Assembly (NCBI GenBank): GCA_012295275.1 | Contig: CM022673.1 | Location: forward strand, 20,203,810 to 20,267,809 | Origin: Chrysomallon squamiferum | Taxonomy: Eukaryota; Mollusca; Gastropoda; Neomphalida; Peltospiridae | Direction of reading: 5' to 3' | DNA: 64,000 nucleotides | Part shown: piece by piece, positions 1 through 48,689 of the stretch | Numbering within the stretch: position 1 is the stretch's first letter | Layout: every line of letters starts with the position of its first letter | The notes under the pieces: generated by a model | The model's input: the letters and a program-made list of their open reading frames with translations, nothing else | What the model was told of the DNA's origin: nothing | The model's database searches: none | Position numbers and translations under genes: made by a program

Positions 1-266
1 AATACATACATTCATACATACATACATATACACATACATAGATGCATACATAAATTATACAGACAGAGACTGATAGATTATAGATAGACAGATGCACGTC
101 AGTTACGTATGAACAGTATTTGTGTTTACCTTTGTTTAAAATTAATTTTACTATATATTTTTAAGTTTTATTAAAATACGTTACTGTCACTTAGTACATT
201 TATTACAAGTAAATCGATTTTAATAACCACCAGTTTTATGAATGAATGAATGAATGATGATGATGC

Positions 267-303
<37 letters not shown>

Positions 304-399
304 TATAGTGAACTGCACAACAATATGTTTGAAAAACTTCAGGCGATATTTTCCCGGATAAACAGTCTTCTTCACATGCAAGTAATTTCTTCTGTTCAT

Positions 400-702
400 A
401 CATACCTGCATACAAACATACATACATACATACATACATACATACATACATAGATGCATACATACATACATACACACAAACATACACACATACATGCATA
501 CATACATATATACAAACATATATGCATACATACACACACACACATATATACATACACACACAAACATGCACAGACATACATACATACATACACACGTACA
601 TACATACATATATACACACACAAACATAGACAAATACACACACATACATACACACACAAACATATACAAACACGCACACATATATACATATATACATACA
701 AC
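400..702. repeat. (TACA)n-rich microsatellite
   Basis: About 300 bp dominated by TACA units with interspersed CACA and TATA. Open frames through it encode Tyr-Met-Cys-Val or His-Thr-Tyr repeats and are not genes. Confidence 0.95.
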
Positions 703-739
703 TTTTTTTAATGTTGTCTCGGTGGCCTTCGGGCTGTGA

Positions 740-1112
740 GCGAATGGGTGCCATACGTTCGAGTCTCGTCAGCGGCATCTGTGAGGTCGTGATTGAACTA
801 GGTCCTCCTGTGCCAGTGCGTTCCAGAATATTGTCTATGTGCAGAATCTATTCAGACGTACATTCAAAATCCAGAGAATATTCAAAATCCTAAACTACAT
901 ACTTGCCAGTGCCAGGTTTCCCAGAAAAAATAGATGCACGCAAAAATGACGAAGTGCGGGCAAATGGGTGCCATACATTCAAGTTTCGTCAGCGGCATCT
1001 GACGGGTTGTGAGGTCGTGATTGGACTTTGTCCTCCTGCGCCATATTGTCTATGTGCAGAGTCTATTCAAACGTATATAGGACAGAGAATATTCAAAATC
1101 GTAAACTACATA
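740..1112 (+). repeat. two tandem copies of a SINE-like ~160-bp unit
   Basis: The segments 740-900 and 959-1112 share GAATGGGTGCCATAC-like, CGTCAGCGGCATCTG, GAGGTCGTGATTG and TTGTCTATGTGCAGA blocks. Copy 1 carries GTTCGAGTC, which resembles a tRNA B box, suggesting a tRNA-derived SINE. No clean A box or poly-A tail was seen, so the family is uncertain. Confidence 0.6.
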
Positions 1113-1758
1113 CGTAGCTACAAACATACATAAATAGCTAAAACATTTTAAAACTCTTTTCAAACAGTATGTCATTTTCGACTTTTTAAAAAAACATTTT
1201 TTTTTACCTGAAATATTACCCTTTTTACACATTTTTGAGATATAGGAATGTATTGGTTTGTTCTAGAAATGTATTTGTATACAGTTTTAAAATGTTGTTT
1301 GTATGTAAATAAATGTTTCTAAAATATGAGAACAAAATAATAAATATATAGACAAACACAACCTAATACAATAAAATTAGCTTTAAAAATCAAAAGGATC
1401 AAAGCACACTGTAATATACCTTACAATGGTCAACATTAAGTAGACTCGAATCATTAGAAATAAAATTAGCAAGTGCATTTCTAAATTCGAAATTACATAC
1501 ATACAAACATACCTACCTACATATGTATCTTCCTACCTACCTAACTAACTACATGCATGCATGCATACATACATTATCTGTCCATATACCGATACATACA
1601 CATATACATAATTACATCTTATATATGCAAACAAACAAATATACATACTTTTGAATGTGCATATTTACTTCCATGTATATTTATTTATTTATTTATTCGG
1701 TTCCTTGTAATTTGGCATATGTTTTACCAGGTACTCGGTGGTCTATTATTTTTTTCAG

Positions 1759-38831
<37,073 letters not shown>

Positions 38832-38958
38832 TTAAATAGAAGACGGCTGCTCGTATATTGAAATCACTTCAGAAATCATCAAACATTGTTACACAGAGAA
38901 TTACACATTATTCATGTAAAAGGAAGTAAAACACTGTGATGAAACGTGTCGCTGAGAA

Positions 38959-38964
38959 AATAAA
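38959..38964 (+). terminator. candidate polyadenylation signal AATAAA
   Basis: The first AATAAA hexamer downstream of the stop codon, about 130 nt into the likely 3' UTR, followed by T-rich sequence. Position and motif fit. AATAAA is frequent by chance in this AT-rich sequence. Confidence 0.45.
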
Positions 38965-39289
38965 AATATTTTGTTGAATATTTCGTTATTGCTTTATAGC
39001 AAATTGAAGATGAATCCAGATAAGTTTATAATCCTGATTTAAATGTGTTATAATGACAGTTTTTAAACATCATTTTACTTTTTATTTATTTACTCTCTTT
39101 ACTATTTGTTTCAGTTTTTATATTTATCAGATATAAACAAGAATATTGGATTATAGTTTCATACCTTATTATCATCATTATTATTATTATTATTATTGTT
39201 GGTGTTGTTGTATTGTTGTTGCCAGTGGTGACAGTGGAGGCATTTTTGTCACCAAACAACGTTGCAATAGTATGTTGAAATCAATACCT

Positions 39290-39640
39290 TGTGTGGCCGT
39301 CAGCAGCAATCACATGACTTCTCCTTGGCATGACATCCCCTTGGCATAGACCGAATGCGTTTCTGAATCTGGGCACGTGTAATCATAGCCCATTCTTTCT
39401 GCAGTGTATAAGAGAATCGCAGAAGCGTATAAGGCTCCGGGTTAGGTCTGTCTAGTTCGTCCCATAGCTGTTCAATAGAACAGAGATCTAACGATCTTAA
39501 TGGCAATACATTAATGTTCTATTTCTGCAGGAATTCCATTGCGGCCTGGCATAGAGTTTTCTCTGTGGATCCAATATCGGAAGCATTTCATTCTGGTGGC
39601 GTACAGCCGCCAGATTCCTTGTACGAACATAAGTTTATTT
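39290..39640 (-). pseudogene. Tc1/mariner transposase C-terminal fragment
   Basis: On the minus strand EFLQK-x-NINVLPLRSLD runs into IEQLWDELDRPNPEPYTL and EWAMITRAQIQKRIRSMP. This is the third-acidic-residue region and tail of Tc1-like transposases (SPDLNPIEHLWDELDR, SMPRR). An in-frame stop after the first part, and loss of the rest, mark it as dead. It lies about 450 bp beyond the end of the large gene, in opposite orientation. Confidence 0.8.
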
Positions 39641-39904
39641 CTGGCGATTTATGAGATGGATCCACTGTTTACTATTTGGTGACGCAATTTTTGGGAAAAT
39701 ATTCACTGTAGAAGGAATAAACTCGCAGTCAATTTCCCACGTTCCACCCCGATTAGTGCACACGTAAATATCTGTTGATATATTGAGTTTTTTCTTAGTT
39801 TAATGACAGCTAATTTACGTTTTATCCACTTGAGAAAACAACCAATTAATAATGATAAAAAATAATAAAATCAAAACTGAGAAGTGATTATGAATCAAGA
39901 TATA

Positions 39905-41235
39905 TTGAACAATCCTATGTAACTTTTATTAAAAGAGGCAAGAGGGCTGAGCTAACAGAGATGGCAAATATTTATTATATTTCAGTTGACCGGTCAAACA
40001 AAATAAACCAAATCAGAGAAATATTAACAAAGGCTTTATTTGGAGATAGTATAGATAACGAAAGTGGGGGAAGTAATGACAAAAGTGTAACTCCGAGTAT
40101 AGAAGAATGACTGCTTTTAAAGTTAGTGACACAGGTTATGTTGTTAATACACCAAATCGGGGTAGGTCGACAAGGTTTTGCCATATTAATCTGTTGAAGG
40201 CTTTTCATGATCGAGTTCCGACCAATCAAACGATGATTGTTGAAGTTAATCAGTTGGAAATGTCTGTTAGGCCGACAGATTTTAGCTACTCTAACATCGT
40301 AAGGATTGTACCATTTTCGTGATATGTCACTCAGACTGAAGAGAGCCCCTGCAGCATTTCAAAGATCAATGAACCGTATGCTTGAGGATTTGGCAATGTT
40401 CAGGTATACCGTGATGATGTTCTGGCAAAAGACATTTGCCAAGACCACATAAACAACTTAAGAGAATTTTGTGCTAGACTTTGAGAGCTATGCTGACTGT
40501 TAACCTCACTAAATGTGAATTTAGTTAAGCTCAGGTGACATTACTAGGACATATACTTGGCTTTGGATAAGTGGCACCAATAACAGCTAAGATGGATTGT
40601 ATAATTCAGTACCTACCTTCTACTACTCGAAAAGAGGTGAGACGTTTTCTCGATATGACAGGACATCGTTTCTGTCCACATTTTGCAACTGTCGCTGCAC
40701 CCATAATATCTCTATTACAGAAGGGTAACAAATTCAGCTGGACAGAATAATGTTAATCTCAAGACTTCCAGGAATTAATGAACATGCTCAGTTCAACACC
40801 TATGATTGCAGCACCCAGTCAGCAGCAACCATTCAAGCTGGCTGTAGACGTTAGTAATGTTGTTTCCTGGAAAGTTCTGTTTCAAGAAAATCACAGGGTT
40901 TTTTTTCAAGAAAATTATTCAACTATTGAAAAGGAAATTCTTCACTTGATTCAAGACTTGAAACATTTTTCAAGTGTATGTGAAATCTGTACTTCACCCA
41001 GAATCTGTCTATGTGGGCCATAATCCCCTTAACTTATTCATACATCGCATGAAGAAAATGAATCAGCGAGTTTTACGCTGGAGTTTGATATTACAGGAAT
41101 ACTCAGTTACCATGAAAAATATTGCTGAACTAACAACACCATTGCCAGAATATAATGGGGTTTTGATGCCTGTTAATCTTCTGGCGAATTGGGAAAATAA
41201 TAATTACTATCTTGCTGATCACGTTACTCTTTAGT
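39905..41235 (+). pseudogene. rearranged Ty3/gypsy retrotransposon remnant
   Basis: Frames on the + strand give, in order: a gag-like start (RGKRAELTEMANIYYISV, 39.93 kb), an integrase-tail motif (GYVVNTPNRGRSTRFCHINL, 40.13 kb), reverse transcriptase pieces (KRAPAAFQRSMNRM at 40.34 kb, YRDDVLAKD at 40.41 kb, LLGHILGFG at 40.54 kb, EVRRFLDMTGHRF at 40.64 kb), and RNase H-region pieces (YSTIEKEIL, GHNPLNLFIHRMK, QRVLRWSLILQEY at 40.92-41.10 kb). Frameshifts and stops are frequent. The integrase tail precedes reverse transcriptase, opposite to the normal order, so the locus is deleted and rearranged. No LTRs were recognised. Confidence 0.78.
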
Positions 41236-41526
41236 GTATTGTTTAACAAAAAAATTCATATGTATTTTATACCGTTGTTCTTTATTATTATTATTATTAT
41301 TATTAATTTGCGTTCTTTATATTATGATGTGATACTAGAACATTTCCATACCGTAGGTATGCTAAATTTTCTAAATGTGAGGAGGGGCACATCTCGGAAT
41401 TCAGATTACGTAACAAATTTAACTTTCTGCGACATCCGTATGTTTTATTTTTACCGCCAATTTCTCAACTCCATGGGGTTGTTTTCAAAGAGCTGGTATT
41501 TGGTAATTAAGGAGAGAGTTTCCAGG

Positions 41527-42090
41527 TCACATTCGCTCCCTTACATCCGCCCGGACATTTTGATCGACATTCGCCACAAAGACAGAAAAGAAAGACCCCT
41601 TCAGCTGTTCCATCTCCCACAAACAATTACTTAGCAGAGCCAGTTGGTTTACGGCCTTGGACAACTTCAGTATCTCTGTTACACGAAAGGCTCTCAAAGT
41701 GTCCGTCAGCCCTCTCAGTTCCACCAAGTCCCCAATCCCTGGGCTTGGACTGGTAATGTTTAGCGGGGAAAAAAGGTTTCTGTCAGTCTTGAACCACGTG
41801 AAAGGAGAAGGCCCCCCCCCTACTGCAACCCTTACACCCCCACCGAAATGAGCCAAAGCATTAAAGCAGAAATGCTCAGTATAAAAAGTTCCGCAGGCCA
41901 CCAAATTATTAAACCTGCCTCCAGACCTAAGCCTCCAGGCAAAAATCCTCTCAGAGAAATAACACAGACAATAGTGGCCTACGGCTTCTGGGAAGACTGC
42001 AGAAACCCGTGAATCAGTCAAGCCTTTTTCTGCAGAAGGCTTTACACAGATAAGTAACAAACAAAACAGAATAAAAATAATCTTTAACAT
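41527..42090 (-). CDS. intact single-exon ORF with signal peptide, unknown secreted protein
   Basis: A 187-codon minus-strand frame starts MLKIIFILFCLLLICVKPSA, a convincing signal peptide (Lys, 12-13 hydrophobic residues, Ala-x-Ala-like end), then Glu-Lys-Gly. The mature part has five or so cysteines (CLC near residue 42, then ACG, FCF and NC), a Gly-rich stretch near residues 82-92, and a Leu-rich, possibly helical segment near 115-165. I recognise no family. It overlaps shorter + frames that look spurious. It sits between a Ty3/gypsy remnant and satellite DNA, so it could be transposon-borne, a retrocopy or chance. The local base composition is GC-richer than its flanks. Confidence 0.4.
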   Translation of the reverse strand: MLKIIFILFCLLLICVKPSAEKGLTDSRVSAVFPEAVGHYCLCYFSERIFAWRLRSGGRFNNLVACGTFYTEHFCFNALAHFGGGVRVAVGGGPSPFTWFKTDRNLFSPLNITSPSPGIGDLVELRGLTDTLRAFRVTEILKLSKAVNQLALLSNCLWEMEQLKGSFFSVFVANVDQNVRADVRERM

Positions 42091-42099
42091 TGCAAAACT

Positions 42100-42559
42100 A
42101 CTTCATACAGCATGTGGGAGACAAAACAACATAGACACACAAATATTAAACATCAATCATTAAAAGCTTAATGCAGAACAGTGGGATTGGTGTTGAAAGG
42201 GTAGTACGCTCGAAACAAAAACAGTGTATTCTTCATCGGTTTCGCAATCTAAGCTGAAAGTTATCATTTGGCGATGTAAAGGCGTCTCGGGCTTCCCAGT
42301 CTCTCCAGAAGCTTATCAGCCGCTGATGTGATGGTTACTCCGAGAACAACAACTGCAGCTCGTAAAGGCCGTGGATTAGAATACAGCAACGCATCTCCTG
42401 AATGCAACGGTGGAACTCGAGGCTTACGGACTTCCATAACAACGAGTCATTGATTCGTATTTCATAAACGTCACTATGTTTCAAGTGAGAGTAGACTCGA
42501 GTAAACAGCTTCGAACGTATTTCGTCCTGAAACACTACTCTCGAAGTTGTTACGCTAAA
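42100..42559. repeat. left flank of satellite block
   Basis: This stretch shares blocks with 44.76-46.0 kb, such as GGTTTCGCAATCT, CAGCCGCT and GTAAAGGCCGTGGATTAGAA, so it is a diverged copy of the composite satellite. No gene is seen. Confidence 0.6.
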
Positions 42560-44755
42560 CTCGTCTTCTCATACATTATTAGATTTGATAGTATTTGGTA
42601 TTATTAGATTTGGTAGTGTTTGTATTAGTTAAAGTAATAACAGCGGTAGAGGTGTTATTAGAGATTATAGTGGTGGTATTAGTGATAGTAATAGCAGCGG
42701 TTCTCGTCTATTATTAGACATGATATAGCTAGTATTAGTGAATGCTAACAAATAGCCGTACAGGCATGTCTAATAGCATAGTCAGTACCGCTGCTGTTAC
42801 TGTCACAAATAGCAGCAATATCATGTCGATTAATGGCACGCCTATCATGTATAGAAACACATCCAGCAGCGCCGCTAATACTTTCACTAATACCAGCACT
42901 GTCTAATAATGCGACTAGTACGCTCCTGTTACTTTTATTAATACCACAGGAACCACTGCAATTACTAGCATCACTAATATCCGTGTCATCATAACTAATA
43001 ATATCACCATTACCGCTCCTGTTATCATTATTAATATCAGCACAATCATCTCTAATAATACGACCGGTAACGCGAGTATTATATTCAGTACTGCCAGCGA
43101 TATCATGTCTAATAATACGACCTAAATCGCTGCCATCACCGTCAGAACTAATACGACGACAGAACTGCTGCTATTACCACCACTAATACAAGCAGTATCC
43201 TGTATAATATTACCACTAGTACCAGTGCTATTACCATCAATAATACCACCAGTGCTGCCGCTATTACGTTCACTGATACCAGCACAATTACCCCTAAAAA
43301 TATCACCGGTACCACCGCTGTTACACTCATTAATGTCTAATACTAATACCCGTACCGATCCTATTACCATTACTAATACCAGCACAATCATGTCTAATAA
43401 CACCATCGGTAACTTGCGTATTACATTCAATAACAGCAGCGATATTGTGCCTGATAATACGACCAGTAAAGGTGCCATTACTTCCCGTAATACCAGCACT
43501 GTCATATTTAACAATACCACCAGTACCGCTTCTATTATCATTAATAATACCAGCACTATCCTGTCTAAAAATACCGCTAGTACTGCTGCTATTACATTCA
43601 ATAAAGCCAGTACTGTCATGCCTGATAACAACAACACTACAACTGTTATTACCTCAAGTAATGTCAGCACTATGATGTCTAATAATACCAACAGTACCGC
43701 TGATAATGCCTTCAGTAACACCAGCACTATCACGTCCAACAACATTACCATTACCATCATTAAAATGTACATAATTGTGTCTAATAATACCTCCAGTGCA
43801 GCTGCTGTTAGCATTAAAATACCAGCACTGTATCTAATAATATCACTAGTACCGCTCCTATTATATTTACTAATCCGAACACTGTCATGTCTAATAATAC
43901 CACTAGTACCAATCCTGTTATATTCACTAATACGAGCACTGTCATGTCTAATAATACCAGCAGTACCGCCGCCTTTAAATTCATCAACACCTTGTCTATT
44001 ATGTATAATAATACCACCAGTGCCTCCGCTATTATATTCACTGATACCAGCACTATTATCTCTAATAATATCACCGGTAAGGCCACTATTCCATTCATTA
44101 ACACCTACGCTGTCATGTCTAATGCTAACACCCGTACTGCGCCTATTACCATTACTAATACCAGCACAATTGTGTCTAATGATACCACCAGTACCACTAC
44201 TATTACCATCAAGTCTACCAGCACTATCCTGTCTTATATCACCAGCAGTACCTCCGATATTACCATCACTAACACCAGCACTATCGTGCCTAATAATATC
44301 ACAATTAAAGCTGCAACTACCTTCCCTCATACTAGTGCTATCGTGTGTAAAAATATTATCATTAAAAATACCATCTCTGATAATACCGGCGGTAACGCGG
44401 GTAATGTATTCACTAATGCTAGTATATCATGTCTTATAATGCGACAGAAACCGCTGCTATAACCGTTACTAATATGATGAGGGTACTGCTGCAATGCCAT
44501 CAATAATATCAGCACTATCCTGTCTAATATTACAACCGCTGCTATTACCGTCTATGATACCAGCAGTATCTTGTCTAATGACCGCTGCTACTGCCATCAT
44601 TAAAACGTGCACAATCGTGTCTAATAATACCACCAGTGCAGCTGCTACTAGCATTAGTAATACCAGCACTGTTATGTTTAACAATACCACTAGTACTGTT
44701 CCTGTTATCATTAATCATTCGGGGACAGTCATCTCTAATAATACCACCGCCTTGC
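42560..44755. repeat. 57-bp minisatellite array, open reading frames on both strands
   Basis: About 38 diverged units. On the + strand a typical unit reads MSNNTTSTNPVIFTNTSTV (19 codons); on the minus strand the same DNA gives Ser-Ala-Gly-Ile-Ser and Gly-Gly-Thr-Gly-Gly-rich repeats. Frames of about 400 codons stay open on each strand (43225-44439 + and 43122-44330 -) because unit length is divisible by three and stops are rare. The + product would be a Thr/Ser/Asn-rich mucin-like chain. There is no start signal, signal peptide or splice support, so I treat it as a satellite and not a gene. Units near 42.6-42.74 kb are inverted relative to the rest. Confidence 0.85.
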
Positions 44756-47700
44756 CAATCCCTGCCAAAACTTGTCAGCCGCTCATTTGAATGGTGCTCT
44801 GACAGTAACAACTGAAGCTCTTCTCTCGAAGGTGTTATACCCTCACTATTAAATGTGTTATCGCACACCATAAACTTCATTATCAGCCGAAATGTAGCTG
44901 CATATATGTGTGCACTGTAAGAAAGAGACATACAGATAGATAGATATAAGAGACGCAGCACAGTTTGAAAAAGACAGATAGAAACAGAAAACGTAGTACA
45001 GTATGAAATATAGAGATAGAAACAAGACAGACAGCACACACTGAATGGAGGAGATCGTGCGGGCTTTTTGTTTAACGACTACTACACTGTGAACAGAAAG
45101 AATGCATTCTTCTCCGGTTTCGCAATCTCTGCTGGTCGCAGATGGCTGCCTGTGTACACGGCACTGTGAGAGCAACAACAGTAGCCCGTAAAAGACGTCG
45201 ATTAGAATAAAGCATCAGATATCTTCATTGCCACAATCGAAGATGAGGTTTGCATAACAACCAGTTTCGTAAATGCGGATCAGTTGTGTGAGAAGCCACA
45301 TCTAACAGTCGAGAGGAGAACTCCTTCGAGAGAAGAACATCGGATACAAATAACAAATTTGAATTGTTCTGTTCCGATGTTTGAATCGTTCTCTCAAAGG
45401 AGTTCTTCTCTGCACTGTTAGATATGGCTTTCGAAGAGGAATTCCAGCCGAACAGGAGTCGCATGTGTTTTCGATGTAAGAAACAATCATACAAACGTGC
45501 TCATCATCAAATAAAGTTCATCAACTTCGTTATCAGTGGAACAGCAATTGTATGATTTTCCAACTGCGATCTTACATAGCAATATGTTTCGTAAATATGG
45601 GTCAGTCGGTCAGATGCAACTAACATGTTCGAATCGTTCTGTTCTGAAGATCTTCTCTCGAAGGTGCTACATACTCACTGTTAGATGTGGCTATGCAAAC
45701 GTCTTCGAAGAGTCGTTCCAGCCGAACAGATACTGAATATGTCTGCTGTAGGGAAGACAAATAGAGGTATCAAATGTAGCTTAGAACTCGGTTATCTTCG
45801 AAATTGCATGCTTTTTCCCTGTAAGAAAGACACATAGAAACAGAAGATAGATAGCACACTCTGATCGTTGGTACTGTTTCTTTAACGAGAAGAAACAGAA
45901 AGAATGCATTCTTCACCGGTTTCGCAATCTCTGCTGATCGGTGATGACTGCCTGTGTACACGGCACTGTAACAGCTCATAACAATATATGTCGTGAAAGA
46001 CGTCAATTGCCATCAGTAAGGCTTGAAATGTTACATAGCAGCGTGTTTCGTAAATGTGGGTCAATGGGTTAGATGCAACAAGAAGTTTCAGTCGTTCTCT
46101 TCTGAAGCTCTTCTCTCGAAGGTGTTACCTACTCACTATTAGATGAGGTCGAGAAAGACGTCGATTGGAATAAGGCATCCTATGTTTTGAATTCCACGGG
46201 ATGAGACTTCAAATGTTACATAGCAACGTGTTTCGTAAATGTGGATCAATGGGTTAGATGCAACTAACAATATCAATCGTTCTGTTCTGCAGCTCTCCTA
46301 TCGAAGGTGTTACGTACTATTAGATGTGCATCATTGTCTTCGAAGAGGAGTTCCAACCGATCAGCAGTTGCATGTGTTTTCGATGTAAGTAACATGGTCA
46401 CCATCAAATGTAGCCAATAAGTCCATCATCTTCGTTACTAGTTGAACAGCAAATGCATGTTTCTTCAATAGCCATCTTATATAGCAACGTGATTCGAAAT
46501 TTGGGCAGTCTGTCAGATGCAAATAACAATCGTTCTGTTCTGAAGCTTATCTATCGAAGGTATTACGTACTCACTATTAGATGTGGATTTGCTCACCATT
46601 GTCTTTCGTGGTTCGTAAACGTGGATCAGTCGGTCAGATGCAACTAACAAGCTCAAATCGCTCTGTTCTGTAGTCTCTAAGGTGCTACGTTCTCATTTTT
46701 AGAGAAGGTTGTCTTCCAAGAGGAGTTTCATCCGAACAGTACTTGCATAGTGTAAGAAACACTCATATAAACGTGATCACCATCAAATCGAGCTGGTAAG
46801 TCCATCATCTTTGTTATAGTGGAAAAGGAATTGCATGATTGATGAATTGCCACCTTACATAGAAAGATATTAACTATACGTGGGTCAGTCTATCAGACGC
46901 AAATAACAAGTTTGAATCGTTCTGTTCTGTGGCTTTTCTCTCGAAGGTGTTACGTTAGAACTATTAGATGTGGCTTTGCACACCATTGTGTTCGAACAGG
47001 AGTTCCAGCCGATCAGAAGTTGTCGTGAAAGACGTCAATTGCCATCACATGTCTTCAATGTCACAATCGAAGGTGAGACTTGAAATATTACATATCAGCG
47101 TCTCTCGTAAATATGGGTCAGTGGGTTAGATGCAAATAACAAATTTCGATCGTTCTGTTCTGAAGATTTCCTCTGGAAATAGTTACGTATTCACTATTAG
47201 ATGTGGCTTTGTACACCAAAGCGTTCGAAGTGGAGTACCAGCCGATCAGATGTTGCATGTGTTTTCGATATAAGAAACACTCGTACAAACGTGCTGACCA
47301 CAAAATGCAGTTGGTCAGTCCCTCATCTTTGTTATCAACGAATTCAACTGCATGATTGTTGAATTGCCACGTTACATAGAATGGTATTTGCCATATGTGG
47401 GTAAGATGCAAATAACAGGTTTGAATAGTTTTGTTCTGTAGCTTTTCTCTCGAAGGTGTTACGTACTTACTATTAGATGAGGCTTTGCACACCATTGTGT
47501 TCGAAGAGCAATTCCAGCCGGTCAGGAGTTGCATGTCTTCAATGTCACAACCGAAGGTGAGGCTTGAAATGATACACGGCAGTGTGTTTCGTAAACGTGG
47601 GTCAGCGGGTTAGATGCAAATAAGACGTTTCAGTCGTTGTCTTCTGAAGCTCTTCTCTCGAAGGTGTTACCTACTCACTATTGGATGTGGCTTTGCACAC

Positions 47701-47760
47701 CATTGTCTTCGAAGAGGACTTCCAGCCGATCAGTAGTTGCATGTGTTTTGGAAAATTAAT
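44756..47760. repeat. composite degenerate satellite, units of ~180-330 bp
   Basis: The block CTCTCGAAGGTGTTAC (with variants) recurs near 44.82, 45.66, 46.11, 46.29, 46.55, 46.94, 47.17, 47.45 and 47.65 kb. It is usually followed by TACTCACTATTAGATGTGG, then CTTCGAAGAG, TTCCAGCCGATCAG, GTGTTTTCGATGTAAG, and TTTCGTAAATGTGGGTCAG. Spacing varies because units carry internal deletions. No persistent open frame was found. Confidence 0.85.
45295..45428. repeat. imperfect palindrome, ~134 bp, within the satellite
   Basis: The left arm starts GCCACATCTAACAG and the right arm ends CTGTTAGATATGGC. Inner blocks AGGAGAACTCCTTCGAGAGA and TTCTCTCAAAGGAGTTCTTC also pair, as do AACATCGGA and TCCGATGTT. The whole could fold into a long hairpin. 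Confidence 0.75.
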
Positions 47761-48689
47761 AAAAGAAGCATAAAAGAGAAGAGGAAGTGCAGGTGTTTCA
47801 TTAATTAGTCAAGCAGTAAGGACTCAGCATGTGGTGTGGTGCAAAGCCACAAAACTGGTTTCAATGCATGTGTCATATCCAACAAATGTAGGCAGATGGA
47901 TACTATTTCTCGTCTGAAATATCACAGGATTCTTTTCATTGTACTTTTGGCTATGAAGAGTGTATCCAGCAGTTGTAATTAAAATACAACCAATTTCAGA
48001 TGGAAAAAATGATGTCAATAAGTTGTTTTGTGTTGTGCATTGGCAACACTGTTATGGTTAAGATGAAATTATTAAATGTCACAGATACAAATAACTTACA
48101 GGTGTCTGTGACATCATGTTTAATGTATTTTGAATATCTTAGTAAACATTGTAAAATTCAATCTTTTTATTTGGAATGAACATTAAAAAGATAAAAGAAA
48201 AGAAAGAAAAAAAAAAAAAAAAAAATTCACTTCCACTGGATCACTCACTGTAATTTATTCTATTTTATTAAATGTTGTACTGGTGTCAAACTGTACAATA
48301 ACCAATTTAAAGTGTCAAGCTTACCTTGCTCTATGTCATTTCAGCCTATGTCAAATTCATCTTTGATTCATGTGGTCAAAAAATTAAATTGTTTAACATT
48401 TGTAAACTCCACTTTTCAGCATTGGCAACAGTTGTACATTTTCCTCCACAGTGCAGACTCAAAGCACTTTACAGTGAGAAAGTAAGAAGAAAACAGACCT
48501 AAAAAAATTGATTATGAAATATATTGTAATAGTACTTACAGTACTGAAGTTAATATAAGAAGAAACTTTTGAAAAGTCATCTTTAGAGAACCTAGTTCAG
48601 TGTGGGACAAAGCAAAGAGGAGACTGTTTCAGAAGTCTTCTTCAGAGTATTACAGGTTTCATTAGTTCTTTCTCAATGTTTTGTCAGAC
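47761..48689. other. AT-rich spacer between two satellite arrays
   Basis: No exon, transposon or array motif recognised. There is a poly-A run near 48205-48226. The open frames here are short and unremarkable. Confidence 0.5.

Larger units (their letters stand above)
1..1758. other. upstream intron or 5' flank, no exon recognised
   Basis: AT-rich sequence ahead of the first recognisable LRR exon. It holds (TACA)n tracts at the window edge and 400-702, an (AAT)n tract at 268-303 and a duplicated 160-bp unit at 740-1112. No LRR-like exon with matching phase was found. Long open frames over the TACA tract are microsatellite artefacts. Confidence 0.6.

Noticed and set aside
220-778. Long Cys/Tyr/Met/Val- or His-rich frames on both strands
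   Set aside because: They run entirely through a (TACA)n microsatellite; repeats with few stops produce them automatically.
43122-44439. 402- and 404-codon frames as mucin-like or Gly/Ser-rich genes
   Set aside because: They are open on both strands of a 57-bp tandem array, with no signal peptide, start context or splice support; the array period explains the open frames.
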